A stretch of DNA of 64,000 nucleotides from Pseudomonadota bacterium (GCA_018241445.1 JAFEDT010000007.1:62001-126000); one strand, 5' to 3'; counted from the stretch's first letter, positions 7,438 to 18,754 are shown. Numbers and translations: made by a program. Notes: generated by a model from the letters alone, not told the origin.

Positions 7438-8421
7438 TCAGGCGGCCGCGGCCAGCCGCGCCCTTGGTGCGCGGCGGAACATGCTGCGGGCAATACCCGT
7501 CAGGCTGATGCCGGTGACATCGTCTATCCGGTACTCGACGCCTTCCAGGATGGCCTGCGCCGCGCGCTGGCCGCTGCGGATTGCGGGCCCGATGCCCTCT
7601 CCCAGGTCACGCGTCGCAAGCCCCGCGGCGTCGCCGGCGATGAAGGCGTTACCGATCCTGACGACATCCACCTTGCCGCGCAGAAAGTAACTGTAGCCGG
7701 TGGGATCGAAGTCGGCGCCGCGCGCCAGCTCCCGACCCAGCTTGCCGGTCAGATGCGCCCAGTGCTGCTTGATGTCCTGGCCGCGCGCCTTGATGCGTTG
7801 CGCGATGCCACCGACACCCACGTTGAGCCAGCCGCGCTCCTTGGGCACGTACCAGGAATAGCCGGGCAATTCGTGCTCGAAGAACCACAGGTGGCAGTCG
7901 CTCTCGCGCCAGTGGTACTCGAATTCCTGCTCCAGGGTCACCAGTTGCAGTTCCGCACTGCGCGGATTGCGCTCGCGGAACAGTTCGCGATACACGGGAC
8001 AGCGGGTGCCGCCGGCGCCGATCAGGTAGCGGCAACGGAAGGCGTCGTCGATGAGGTAACCCTGGCCGTCGGCCACGATCTGCCGCACGTTGTGCTGCAC
8101 CACCGGCGCCCCGCAGCGCTGCAGCAGCCAGGCGTCGAACTCGTAGCGGCGGATGGAGTGCTGCACGCACGGCAGCGACAGGTTCACGCGGCCCAGGTGC
8201 ATGCGCAGGCGCGGAAAGGTCAGCAGGCGGTGCGGGTAGCCGGCCAGGTCGATGCCAAGGTCGCGGATCACCTCGGGCGTGATCCAGCCCGCGCATAACT
8301 TCAGACGCGGAAAGGTCTCGCGGTCGAGCACCAGGGTGTCGACACCGGCGTCGACCAGGCGCGCCGCGGCACTGGAGCCGGCCGGCCCGCCGCCGACGAT
8401 CAGCACTTCACAGGAGCGCAC
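7438..8421 (-). CDS. FAD-dependent oxidoreductase, geranylgeranyl-reductase-like
   Basis: About 327 residues. The N-terminal dinucleotide-binding motif VLIVGGGPAGSSAA binds FAD. The second FAD motif FIAGDAAGLATRDLGEGIGP (about residue 270) is typical of geranylgeranyl reductase / para-hydroxybenzoate-hydroxylase-like flavoproteins. The KLCAGWITPEV segment corresponds to the active-site loop of that family. Start chosen at GTG 8421, 20 bp after the stop of the fatty-acid synthase gene. An apparent longer reading upstream only shadows that gene. Members of this family reduce or oxidise C=C bonds in lipids. Pairing with a cyclopropane synthase suggests modification of acyl chains (inference). 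Confidence 0.82.
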   Translation of the reverse strand: MRSCEVLIVGGGPAGSSAAARLVDAGVDTLVLDRETFPRLKLCAGWITPEVIRDLGIDLAGYPHRLLTFPRLRMHLGRVNLSLPCVQHSIRRYEFDAWLLQRCGAPVVQHNVRQIVADGQGYLIDDAFRCRYLIGAGGTRCPVYRELFRERNPRSAELQLVTLEQEFEYHWRESDCHLWFFEHELPGYSWYVPKERGWLNVGVGGIAQRIKARGQDIKQHWAHLTGKLGRELARGADFDPTGYSYFLRGKVDVVRIGNAFIAGDAAGLATRDLGEGIGPAIRSGQRAAQAILEGVEYRIDDVTGISLTGIARSMFRRAPRARLAAAA

Positions 8422-8441
8422 CAGGAGTGGGCCTGCGACTC

Positions 8442-9722
8442 TTAGCGCACGAACAGGTGCGCGCGCGTCAACGGCACGTCGTTGCTCTCGCCCGGCGCGA
8501 ACACCACCTGGAACAGTTGCAGTGTGCCGGTGGTGAAGGCGGCTTCCGAACCTGCCAGATACAGCCGCCACATGCGCTCGAACTTCGCATCGAACATGGC
8601 GCGCACCCGCGCCGCGGCGGCGTCGAAGCGCGCCAGCCAGTCGTGCAGGGTGCGGGCGTAGTGCAGCCGCAGGTTCTCGACGTCCAGGATCGACAGGTTC
8701 CAGGGTTCGAAGATCTGCGACATCTCGCTGAGCGCCGGCGGGTAAGCCCCCGGGAAGATGCGCCGCTCGATCCACGGCTGCAGCGGCGCCGGGTAGTTGC
8801 GCCCGATGGAATGGATCAGCCCGCGGCCCCGGTTCCCCAGGCAGCGACGGGCGACCTGCCCGAGCGTCGAATAGTTGGCAACCCCGACATGCTCCAGCAT
8901 GCCCACCGACACGAATGCGTCGTAGTGGCCGCTGATGTTGCGGTAGTCGTCCTCGATGTATTCCACCTGCCCGGCCAGGCCGGCGCGGGCCGCCTGTTCG
9001 CGCGCCCAGGCGACCTGCTCCTTCGAGATGTTGAAAGCACGCACCCGTACGCCGTAGTGGCGCGCCATGTGCAGCGCCAGGGCGCCCCAACCGCAGCCGG
9101 CTTCTACCACGCTCTCGCCGGCTTTCAACTGCAATTTGCGGCTGACCAGGTCCATCTTGGCGAACTGCGCCTCGTCCAGCGTCGCCTGCGCTGCCGGGTA
9201 GTAGGCGCAGGTGTAGGCCATGGTCTCGCCCAGCCACAGGGCGTAGAACGGGTTGCCGATGTCGTAGTGGTGATGGATGTTGTCGCGCGAGCCGGCGAGG
9301 CTGTTGACGCGATGACGGCGCAGCGCGCTGCGCGCCCGCCGCCACAGTGAGCCGCTGCGGGCGCTGATGCTGCCTGCGCGGTAGACGGTCTCCAGCATCG
9401 CCACCAGGTCGCCCGCGATTTCGACCGTGCCTTCACTGTAGGCGTCGCCGAAGCGCACCCAGGGATCGGCCAGTATGGAAGTCAGGGTCGCACGGTCGGC
9501 AAAAATGACCCGCGCCACCGGCGCTTCGGCCTCAGGACCCACCTGGCTGCCGCCGCGCACCTCAAAAGCGACCGGTGGATTGCCCAGCACACGGCGCAGC
9601 TTGCCCAGCAACCAGCTCTCGACTGACGTCGTCGAACCGCCGGATACCTGGGGCGCGCCGGCACCCTCGCGCGGGCTCGCCGCAGATTCCTCTGCCGCCG
9701 CGCTCTCCTTCACCGCATTCAC
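8442..9722 (-). CDS. cfa: Cyclopropane-fatty-acyl-phospholipid synthase
   Basis: 426 residues. It transfers a methyl group from S-adenosylmethionine onto a cis double bond of membrane phospholipid acyl chains. Seen: NIHHHYDIGNPFYALWL, SAM-binding loop VVEAGCGWGALALHMA (about 210-225), ISKEQ and SVGMLEHVG. The C-terminal half has the HYARTLHDW region expected of the CFA/mycolic-acid methyltransferase family. Length agrees with bacterial Cfa (380-430) with an extra ~35-residue Ala/Ser-rich N-terminus. GTG start at 9722 with AGGAG 7 bases upstream. Followed after 20 bp by the flavoprotein gene, so the two are probably one operon. Confidence 0.93.
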   Translation of the reverse strand: MNAVKESAAAEESAASPREGAGAPQVSGGSTTSVESWLLGKLRRVLGNPPVAFEVRGGSQVGPEAEAPVARVIFADRATLTSILADPWVRFGDAYSEGTVEIAGDLVAMLETVYRAGSISARSGSLWRRARSALRRHRVNSLAGSRDNIHHHYDIGNPFYALWLGETMAYTCAYYPAAQATLDEAQFAKMDLVSRKLQLKAGESVVEAGCGWGALALHMARHYGVRVRAFNISKEQVAWAREQAARAGLAGQVEYIEDDYRNISGHYDAFVSVGMLEHVGVANYSTLGQVARRCLGNRGRGLIHSIGRNYPAPLQPWIERRIFPGAYPPALSEMSQIFEPWNLSILDVENLRLHYARTLHDWLARFDAAAARVRAMFDAKFERMWRLYLAGSEAAFTTGTLQLFQVVFAPGESNDVPLTRAHLFVR

Positions 9723-9841
9723 GTCGGTCTCCTGTGGTTTTGCGGGCCAGCCCCGCGCACGCGGGGCCTGAGGCCCGGCTGCCGGCCAGGCCCGCCCGAT
9801 GGGTGCGGTCCCGGCGACTCCTTAATTTAGCACGGGCCGGC

Positions 9842-9858
9842 CCGGGGCAACTCCCCGG
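9842..9858 (-). terminator. Hairpin after S1/P1 nuclease gene
   Basis: A 6-bp perfect stem (CCGGGG / CCCCGG) with a 5-base loop, 10 bp past the nuclease stop. An A/T-rich stretch (TAAATTAAG on the minus strand) follows about 12 bases later. A second stem, CCCCGC / GCGGGG, lies at 9751-9766. Plausible terminator region. Confidence 0.4.
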
Positions 9859-9868
9859 CGACGGCAGC

Positions 9869-10789
9869 CTAGCGCAGGGTGGCGTTCAGCAGGTTCGCCA
9901 GGCGCGCGCCCGCCAGCAACAGGCGCTCGCGGATGATGTCGGCCGCGTCCTGCTGGTATGGAACGTCCAGCACCACGATGGACGCCGGTGGCGTGTCGCA
10001 TGCGAAACCCGGGTATCGGTACGCTACGTTGCGTGCCAGGTGGGTGGACTGCGCAGCCCAATCGTCCACTGTTCCCTGCCCTGCCTCCTGCACCAGCCCG
10101 CGCGCCTCGACGGCAAGTGCCTCGATGCTTGCGGGCGGCTGCTGGGCGTTGCGGGTCTGCAGCGCCAGTTTGACCAGGTCGCTGTCCCAGGCACGGTGCA
10201 GATTCTCGCGGCCACGCGTGCGCACGCCCCACAGGGCGACCTGCACCAGGTTGCCGCCACGATCGTCGTTGTCCGCGGCATGCAGCGGCTGGTGCAGATC
10301 CCCGACCAGGTGCACCACCCATTTCAGCGCCTCGTTGCGCTCGGCGTGCGAGGCGCGGGTATCTGCGAGCACTCCAATGAGACGCGGCAACTGTTCGCTG
10401 TTGCACTCCCCGTCGCGACAATAGCGGGTCTTCGGCACCGTGGCGCAGACCGGGGCATCGTCGTAGTGCCAGCGCGCATGGGCCGCGGGGGTGCCGGTGA
10501 GCTCGTCGGCCCATACCGAGACCGCTTCCAGCGTGGTGCGTCCGGAGGGCGCGCCGAACTTGTCCAGGTCTCCCGCCAGGAGCTGCGCGACCGCGGCATG
10601 CGCGGCGGGTGTAAGCAGCCGGTCGGCGATCGCACCAATGGTGCGGTGGCCCTGGGGGCCCCAGGCAAATGCCGCGGGCGCCAGGAGCAGCGACACGAGA
10701 ACCGCGGCGACCGGCAAGCGCGCCCGCCGCGCTGGACTTCGCCGCTGGCGCGTACGGTGGGTGCCACTCGAGGGCCCACTGGGTTTCAT
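9869..10789 (-). CDS. Secreted S1/P1-type nuclease
   Basis: 306 residues. The signal peptide ends at AAFA before WGPQGH, so the mature N-terminal Trp and the nearby His match the trinuclear-zinc ligands of P1 nuclease. Further ligands are seen in RWHYDDAP, in KWVVHLVGDLHQPLHAAD (His...Asp...His) and in NLHRAWDSD. Predicted role: extracellular or periplasmic hydrolysis of single-stranded nucleic acids and 3'-nucleotides, probably for phosphate or nucleoside scavenging. Start ATG 10789 follows a long Arg-rich N region. Divergent from the M13 peptidase, about 100 bp apart. Confidence 0.9.
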   Translation of the reverse strand: MKPSGPSSGTHRTRQRRSPARRARLPVAAVLVSLLLAPAAFAWGPQGHRTIGAIADRLLTPAAHAAVAQLLAGDLDKFGAPSGRTTLEAVSVWADELTGTPAAHARWHYDDAPVCATVPKTRYCRDGECNSEQLPRLIGVLADTRASHAERNEALKWVVHLVGDLHQPLHAADNDDRGGNLVQVALWGVRTRGRENLHRAWDSDLVKLALQTRNAQQPPASIEALAVEARGLVQEAGQGTVDDWAAQSTHLARNVAYRYPGFACDTPPASIVVLDVPYQQDAADIIRERLLLAGARLANLLNATLR

Positions 10790-10887
10790 GCCCGCAGTAT
10801 CAGGGCAGGCAGTCGCGGGATTCAACACGCTTTCCGGTAAACTCGCCGGCCTCACGGCCTTGCCACCACAGAATTCAAGGAAACTGC

Positions 10888-12990
10888 ATGCGCAAGTTCC
10901 ATCCCTCGGGCCACAGCGCCCGGCCCGGCTTCCTGGCATTGATCCTGACCCTGGCCACCGCCACGAGCGCGGCGCGTGCGGCGACCGTTGAGACGGCGCC
11001 CGGCGAAGCCGCCCCCAGCCGTGGTGGCGTGGACGTCGCCGCCATGGATCGCACGGTCAGACCGGGAGACGACTTCTACCGCTATGCCAACGGCGGTTGG
11101 CTGCGCAGCGCGCAAATACCCCCGGATCGCAGCTCCTGGGGTCCGGCAGCACAGCTCACCGAGCTTACGAGCCACCGCACCGAGGAGTTGATCCGCGGCG
11201 CCGGGGCCGACGCTAAACCCGGCACCAATGCCGCGCGGATCGCCGACTATTACGCGGCGTTCATGGACGAGCGGCAGATCGAGCGCCGCGGACTTGCGCC
11301 ACTGCAGGCGCAACTGCGGCAGATCGACGCCATTGCCGACCGCAAGGCCCTCGCGCGCGCGCTGGGGGCGACCTTGCGCGCCGACGTCGACGTGTTCAAC
11401 AGCACGCAGCTGCACACGGCCAACCTGCTGGGCGTGTGGGTGGCCCAGGACCTCGACGACCCGGCGCACTACGCGGTGTTCCTGCTGCAGGGCGGCCTGA
11501 CCATGCCAGACCGCGACTACTACCTGGACCCGGGTGCGAAGATGGCCGAGACCCGCGCGCAGTTCCGCCAGCATGTCGAGCGGGTGCTGACGCTGGCACA
11601 CCTGCCGCAGCCGCACGAAGCCGCGGCGCGGGTAGTGGAACTGGAGGGGCGTCTGGCAGCAGTGCATGCCAGCCGCGAGTCTTCCGAGGACGTCCTGAAG
11701 GGTAACAACCGCTGGCAACGCAGCGAATTGCCCACCCGCGCACCGGGCATCGACTGGGACGCGTTCCTGGATGCGGCCCACCTGGCAGCGCAGCGCAGCT
11801 TCGTGGTGTGGCAGCCCGCGGCCGTCAGCGGCATCGCGGCGCTGGTGGGCAGCGAACCGCTGCAGGCGTGGAAGGACTTTTTGCGCTTTCACCTGGTCGA
11901 GCAGTATTCGCCCTACCTGCCGGCCGCCTTCGCGGCCGAGCACTTCGCCTTCCACGGCAAGGTGCTCGACGGCACGCCCCAGCAGGCGCCGCGGTGGAAG
12001 CGCGCGGTAGCGGCGACCGATCAGGCCCTCGGCGAGGCCGTCGGTCAGCTCTACGTGAACAAATACTTCCCGCCGGCCGCCAAGGCGCAGGTACAAGCCA
12101 TGGTGCGCCAGCTTCTCGCCGCCTTCGGGCGACGCATCGACCACCTGGAGTGGATGGCGCCGCAGACCCGTGCGGTCGCCAAGGCCAAACTGGCGGCGCT
12201 GCGCGTCGGTGTGGGCTACCCCGACCACTGGCGCGACTACTCCGGACTGGTGGTAAAGCGCGCGGACGCACTCGGCAATGTGCAGCGCGCTGAACTGTTC
12301 GAGTACCAGCTCAGTCTTGCCAAGGTGGGCAAGCCGGTGGACCGCTCCGAGTGGGTGATGAATCCGCAGCTCGTCAACGCCGTCAACCTGCCGGCGATGA
12401 ACGCCCTCAACTTCCCCGCGGCGATCCTGCAGGCGCCGTGGTTCGACCCCGCCGCCAGTGCCGCGGCCAACTACGGCGGCATTGGCGCGACCATCGGCCA
12501 CGAGATCAGCCACAGCTTCGACGACCAGGGCGCGATGTTCGACGCCCAGGGCAGGCTGCGCAACTGGTGGACGCCGCAGGACCTGGCGCATTTCCGCGCG
12601 GCCGGTGCGGCTCTCGCGGCGCAGTTCAGCGCCTACCGGCCCTTCCCGGACCTGGCGGTCAACGGCAAGCAGACCCTGAGCGAGAACATTGCCGACGTCG
12701 CCGGCCTGTCTGCCGCCTACGACGCGTGGGAGGCAGCGCTCGCCGGCCAGCCGGCGCCGCGCAGCGGGGCCTTCAGCGGCCAGCAGGAGTTTTTCATCAG
12801 CTACGCACAGAGCTGGCAGCAGAAGGTGCGCGAGGCAGCATTGCGGCGCCGGATCGTCACCGACGGCCATGCGCCGGATGAGTACCGGGCCGACACGGTG
12901 CGCAACCTGGACGCCTGGTACCGGGCTTTCGACGTACAGCCGGGGGAACATCTGTACCTGACGCCGCAGCAGCGGGTGCACGTGTGGTAA
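10888..12990 (+). CDS. M13 family zinc metallopeptidase (neprilysin/PepO-like)
   Basis: 700 residues with a signal peptide (LALILTLATATSAARA) directing it to the periplasm. The N-terminal M13 domain begins near GDDFYRYANGGWL. The catalytic zinc motif is HEISH at 538-542, with the third ligand Glu599 in ENIADVAG and Asp603. The ANYGGIGATIGHE context and C-terminal NLDAWYRAFDV are family hallmarks. ATG 10888 has AAGGA 6 bases upstream. The family cleaves peptides on the amino side of hydrophobic residues. No lipobox is seen, so it is probably soluble. Followed after 7 bp by the EamA transporter. Confidence 0.94.
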   Translation: MRKFHPSGHSARPGFLALILTLATATSAARAATVETAPGEAAPSRGGVDVAAMDRTVRPGDDFYRYANGGWLRSAQIPPDRSSWGPAAQLTELTSHRTEELIRGAGADAKPGTNAARIADYYAAFMDERQIERRGLAPLQAQLRQIDAIADRKALARALGATLRADVDVFNSTQLHTANLLGVWVAQDLDDPAHYAVFLLQGGLTMPDRDYYLDPGAKMAETRAQFRQHVERVLTLAHLPQPHEAAARVVELEGRLAAVHASRESSEDVLKGNNRWQRSELPTRAPGIDWDAFLDAAHLAAQRSFVVWQPAAVSGIAALVGSEPLQAWKDFLRFHLVEQYSPYLPAAFAAEHFAFHGKVLDGTPQQAPRWKRAVAATDQALGEAVGQLYVNKYFPPAAKAQVQAMVRQLLAAFGRRIDHLEWMAPQTRAVAKAKLAALRVGVGYPDHWRDYSGLVVKRADALGNVQRAELFEYQLSLAKVGKPVDRSEWVMNPQLVNAVNLPAMNALNFPAAILQAPWFDPAASAAANYGGIGATIGHEISHSFDDQGAMFDAQGRLRNWWTPQDLAHFRAAGAALAAQFSAYRPFPDLAVNGKQTLSENIADVAGLSAAYDAWEAALAGQPAPRSGAFSGQQEFFISYAQSWQQKVREAALRRRIVTDGHAPDEYRADTVRNLDAWYRAFDVQPGEHLYLTPQQRVHVW

Positions 12991-12997
12991 ACGCCTG

Positions 12998-13849
12998 ATG
13001 TCCGCGGCGACGCTGGAACTGACGCTGCTCGGGATGATCTGGGGCGGCTCGTTCCTCTTCATGCGCATTGCCGCCGGTCCATTCGGTCCGCTGCCACTGG
13101 TGGAGACGCGCCTGGCGCTGGGCGCGCTGATCCTGCTGCCCTTCCTGTGGAGCGGCCGTACCCGCATGAACGCACGCCTGTGGTTGCGCTTCGCCGGAAT
13201 TGCCGCGGTCAACTCGGTGATCCCGTTTTCATTGTTCGCCTGGGCGGCCGAGCGCGCGCCCGCTGGCATCGGCGCCATCACCAACGCCATGGCCGTCATG
13301 TTCACCGCCCTGTGGGCGCTGGTGCTGTTCCGCGAGCGCATCAGCCGGCCGCGGCTGATCGGTTTGATCGCGGGGTTTGCCGGCGTGGCAGTGCTGGCGC
13401 TGGGCCGCAGCGGCGGCACTCACGTCTGGCCGGCGGCGCTGGCGGGCATGACTGCGGCGCTCTGCTATGGATTGGGCCTTATCCTGGCACGGCACTACCT
13501 GGCGGGCCTGCCCTCAGGCCTGGTGGCAGCCGCCAATCTGACCACCGGCGCCATCATGCTGGCGCCGTTCGCGCTTGCCACCTGGCCCGCGCAGCCGATC
13601 CCTGTGAATGCCTGGGTATCCGCAGTGCTGCTCGGTGTGCTGTGCACCGGGATTGCCTTCGTGCTGTATTTCCGCCTGCTGGCCCGCATTGGCCCGCACC
13701 GCACCTCGACCGTAACCTACCTGGTGCCGCTATTCGCGGTGCTGTGGGCGTACCTGGCGCTGGGTGAGCCGCTGACGCCCACGATGGCCATTGCGGGGGT
13801 GTTGATCCTGGTGGGCGTCGCGCTGAGTCAGCAGGAGGCGCGGCGCTGA
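12998..13849 (+). CDS. EamA/DMT family transporter
   Basis: 283 residues with about ten hydrophobic segments arranged as two EamA repeats (starting near LLGMIWGGSFLFMRIA and near GMTAALCYGLGLILARHY). It ends with the charged QQEARR tail. Inner-membrane drug/metabolite exporter family; the substrate cannot be read from sequence. ATG 12998 is 7 bp after the peptidase stop, so probably cotranscribed. Confidence 0.88.
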   Translation: MSAATLELTLLGMIWGGSFLFMRIAAGPFGPLPLVETRLALGALILLPFLWSGRTRMNARLWLRFAGIAAVNSVIPFSLFAWAAERAPAGIGAITNAMAVMFTALWALVLFRERISRPRLIGLIAGFAGVAVLALGRSGGTHVWPAALAGMTAALCYGLGLILARHYLAGLPSGLVAAANLTTGAIMLAPFALATWPAQPIPVNAWVSAVLLGVLCTGIAFVLYFRLLARIGPHRTSTVTYLVPLFAVLWAYLALGEPLTPTMAIAGVLILVGVALSQQEARR

Positions 13850-14103
13850 GGGCAGGCCCCGGCGGGTATTCACGCCCGGTTCAGGACCCGGCCGCGATAC
13901 TGCGGTCCAGGGCACCGGATTGCTGCACTCTCCCACAAGCCGCCCACCTTCAAGACCGCGGGCACCTTATTTAGCAGCACGCTGTGGATTTGGGAGTGCA
14001 CCTTCCGGTGCCATTGCCGGCGCTGCGGCGGCGCGCCCCCGGGGCGGCGCAAAGAGATCGACCGCCAGCCTCCCGATCCGAAAAGCTGGCGGCCGCAGAA
14101 CTG

Positions 14104-14135
14104 CTTCTTGCGGCGTGACTACTTCTTGCGGCGTG
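14104..14135. repeat. 14-bp direct repeat, period 18, across a stop codon
   Basis: Two perfect copies of CTTCTTGCGGCGTG start at 14104 and 14122. The second encodes the C-terminal end of the small DNA-binding protein; the first lies just beyond its stop codon. Suggests a recent short duplication that ended or shortened the frame. Confidence 0.7.
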
Positions 14136-14325
14136 CGCCGGCGCGCTTGGCAGCGCGGAAGGAAATGCCGGTGCGCATTGCCTTCTGCTGTACCGCCGCG
14201 GCCGTACGGCCGAGCTTCTTCGCGACCTGGCTGGTCGGAGTGCCCGCCTTGGCAAGGGTCTTGAGGGTCTGAAGTTCGCGAGCGCTCCAGGAAGCGCCGT
14301 CATTCGGTGGACGTCGTGCCATCAT
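14119..14325 (-). CDS. Small helix-turn-helix (SANT-like) DNA-binding protein
   Basis: 68 residues. After MMARRPPNDGASWSARE comes a three-helix pattern with LKTLAKAGTPTSQVAKKLGR and TAAAVQQKAMRTGISF, then a basic tail (RAAKRAGARRKK). Small proteins of this pattern are widespread in proteobacteria and look like stand-alone Myb/homeodomain-like DNA binders of unknown role. ATG 14325 is supported by GGAG 5 bases upstream; 14322 is possible. Monocistronic. The stop lies inside a short direct repeat. Confidence 0.7.
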   Translation of the reverse strand: MMARRPPNDGASWSARELQTLKTLAKAGTPTSQVAKKLGRTAAAVQQKAMRTGISFRAAKRAGARRKK

Positions 14326-14505
14326 TCCTACTCCGCCAATCACCCCGACACAGGGCTGGATCGCGGATGATACACCGATACGCCTGTCGCGCCAGCCGTT
14401 TCATGCTCTGTTACATGTTGGAAACGGCGATGAAATCCAACCCCGACCGCGGCCGGCACCAACTTGCGTCGCCATAACCCGACTGCCGCGACCACGACCA
14501 TGGCC

Positions 14506-15447
14506 TCAGACGAGACCCTTGCGGCGCTGCGCGGCCTCGACGGTGTTCGCCAGCAACATGGCGATGGTCATGGGACCCAGGCCGCCCGGCACTGGCGTGA
14601 TCCAGCCGGCGCGCGCGGCGGCAGTGTCGAAGACCACGTCGCCGACAAGGTTGCCGGCGGCGGTACGGTTGATGCCGACATCAAACACCGCGGCGCCGGG
14701 GCGGATCCACTCCCCGGGTATGAAACCGGCCCTGCCGACCGCCGCCACCAGCACTTCCGCCCGCTCCACCTCGGCGCGCAGATCACGGGTGCCGGTGTGG
14801 CATACCGTCACGGTGGCGCGCGCCAACAGCAGCTCCTGCGCCATTGGCCGGCCGACGATGTTGGAAGCCCCGACCACGGTTGCCGTCCGCCCGGTAAGGG
14901 CGATGCCGTACTCCTGCGCCAGCCGGATCACACCCCAGGGCGTGCACGGCCGCAGGCGCGGACGCTTCTGCGCCAGCAGGCCGGTGTTGAGCGGATGGAA
15001 CCCGTCGACGTCCTTGGCCGGATCGACGCTGTCCATGACGCTGTTGGTGTCGGTGGCCACCGGCAGCGGCAACTGCACCAGGATGCCATCGACGCGCTCG
15101 TCGGCGTTGAGGCGCCCGATCAGCGCCAGGATCTGCGCCGGCGCCGTATCGGCGGGCAGATCATGGGCAAAGGACTCGATCCCGGCTTCGAGCGAGGCAC
15201 GGCGCTTGTTGCGCACGTACACGCTCGAAGCCGGATCGTTGCCGACCTGAACCACCGCCAGCCCCGGCTTGCGCCCGTAGCGGGCGCTGAAAGCCGCTGC
15301 CTGCGCGGCCACCTGGGCGCGCACCCGTGCGGCCACCGCCTTGCCGTCCAGCAGGATCGCACCGCCGGCGGTGCGCACAGGCGCGACGGCCGCCGGGGCC
15401 GCAGACGCGGCGGGAGCCGCGGGAGCCGCGGCGGAGGATGCGCTCAT
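14506..15447 (-). CDS. folD: Methylenetetrahydrofolate dehydrogenase / cyclohydrolase
   Basis: 313 residues. Bifunctional cytoplasmic enzyme interconverting 5,10-methylene-, methenyl- and 10-formyl-tetrahydrofolate with NADP. Catalytic YVRNK (Tyr and Lys), QLPLP, DVDGFHP, the NADP-binding [13 protein letters not shown] and the C-terminal [11 protein letters not shown] are all present. The first ~30 residues are an Ala/Pro-rich extension not found in E. coli FolD (288 residues), possibly indicating a later true start. It follows ahcY by 22 bp and completes the metK-ahcY-folD run, joining the methyl cycle to the folate one-carbon pool. Confidence 0.97.
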   Translation of the reverse strand: MSASSAAAPAAPAASAAPAAVAPVRTAGGAILLDGKAVAARVRAQVAAQAAAFSARYGRKPGLAVVQVGNDPASSVYVRNKRRASLEAGIESFAHDLPADTAPAQILALIGRLNADERVDGILVQLPLPVATDTNSVMDSVDPAKDVDGFHPLNTGLLAQKRPRLRPCTPWGVIRLAQEYGIALTGRTATVVGASNIVGRPMAQELLLARATVTVCHTGTRDLRAEVERAEVLVAAVGRAGFIPGEWIRPGAAVFDVGINRTAAGNLVGDVVFDTAAARAGWITPVPGGLGPMTIAMLLANTVEAAQRRKGLV

Positions 15448-15469
15448 GGTCAGGCCTCGTGGTGCAGTT

Positions 15470-16888
<1,419 letters not shown>

Positions 16889-16912
16889 GGTGTAAGTACC
16901 TTTACTTCACGC

Positions 16913-17002
16913 GAGCGCCGTATGGTGATCCGCACCGCGCCGAGCCTGGCAGGCCGACCGGTCCTTGCAGTCCGGTGAGGGCCTGTCGCAGCGCTCCTCG
17001 GC
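16913..17002 (-). ncRNA. S-adenosylhomocysteine (SAH) riboswitch
   Basis: Read on the minus strand, the 5' part has the conserved GCCGAGGAGCGCUGCGAC, the centre has GCCAGGCUCGGC, and the 3' end has ACGGCGCUC. P1 forms from GCCGAG with CUCGGC. The GAGCGC segment can pair with the terminal GCGCUC to make the known pseudoknot. The middle arm is extended by a CCGG-paired stem. This is the consensus of the proteobacterial SAH element, which turns on ahcY when SAH accumulates. It lies 22 bp past the metK stop and 24 bp before ahcY, so it acts inside the metK-ahcY-folD run. Confidence 0.93.
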
Positions 17003-17024
17003 GGGCGCGGCTGCCGCAATGCGG

Positions 17025-18212
<1,188 letters not shown>

Positions 18213-18356
18213 GAAATCCCGTGTCCTCGAGGAGGGTACAAAAGAGGAGCATTTTAACCCATGAGCGACCGGCTCCGCCGACAGAATTGGCCCTGAAACG
18301 GCCCATAAACCCCGGACCATACATCAGGGAGGTGACTGCGCCGGCAGGCCACCCTG

Positions 18357-18647
18357 TCATCGGCGCGGTGCCGGCGGACGCGGAGGCTGCCACGTCCTGA
18401 GTTCAATCACCGCTCCGGAATCCCTTGTGAGGCTGACATACCGGCCGTCGTCCGTGACGAACACGCCTTGATGCAGGAGTGCAAGTGCGTGATAGGCGGC
18501 ATCGCAGAACGAGACCTCATATCGACGGGTCAACTCCAGTGCTTTGCTGAGCCAGGCCTGCGAAGGCAGAGCTTCTTGCACGCTGAACTGCAGGAGCGCG
18601 GCGAGACAGGGTCCGGTTCCAGGTGTTATTACCGTATATGCCGACAA
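18357..18647 (-). pseudogene. Truncated PIN-domain (VapC-like) toxin remnant
   Basis: A 96-codon frame whose only start is TTG. The middle reads LTRRYEVSFCDAAYHALALL then GVFVTDDGRYV, which match the third and fourth acidic positions of PIN-domain nucleases (compare FSYWDSAIIAAARALG of the intact VapC at 52808). The N-terminal beta strand with the first catalytic Asp and the following Glu region are missing. No antitoxin frame is found upstream. Most likely a decayed VapC; a very short divergent PIN protein is less likely. Confidence 0.5.
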
Positions 18648-18713
18648 TGTGCCGCCAGCAACGGATTGCCTGGCCCCGGGAGTTCCCGCCGATGCCCTCG
18701 CCCGACCCGGGGC

Positions 18714-18754
18714 GTATACATATATCGGCGCGATGTGTGTATACCTTTACACAC
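18714..18754. promoter_or_regulatory. Overlapping inverted repeats, candidate operator
   Basis: GTATACA (18714-18720) pairs with TGTATAC (18738-18744) across 17 bp. An overlapping perfect repeat has GTGTGTA (18735-18741) and TACACAC (18748-18754) with a 6-bp spacer. Lies 70-110 bp upstream of the PIN remnant. Toxin-antitoxin promoters often carry such operators bound by the antitoxin; here the antitoxin gene appears lost. Confidence 0.45.

Noticed and set aside
8422..9345. An apparent N-terminal extension of the flavoprotein through the cfa gene
   Set aside because: The FAD-binding motif starts at residue 5 from GTG 8421 and the upstream reading is a shadow frame of cfa.
10852..13419. An 855-codon minus-strand frame opposite the M13 peptidase and EamA genes
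   Set aside because: No domain pattern, and both plus-strand genes have clear motifs and ribosome sites.
13870..14052. A 60-codon minus-strand frame after the EamA gene
   Set aside because: No ribosome site, no hydrophobic or domain pattern, and composition is that of intergenic GC-rich DNA.
18213..18300. SAM riboswitch in the metK leader
   Set aside because: No conserved SAM-I, SAM-II or SAM-IV segments can be found; only the SAH element downstream is convincing.
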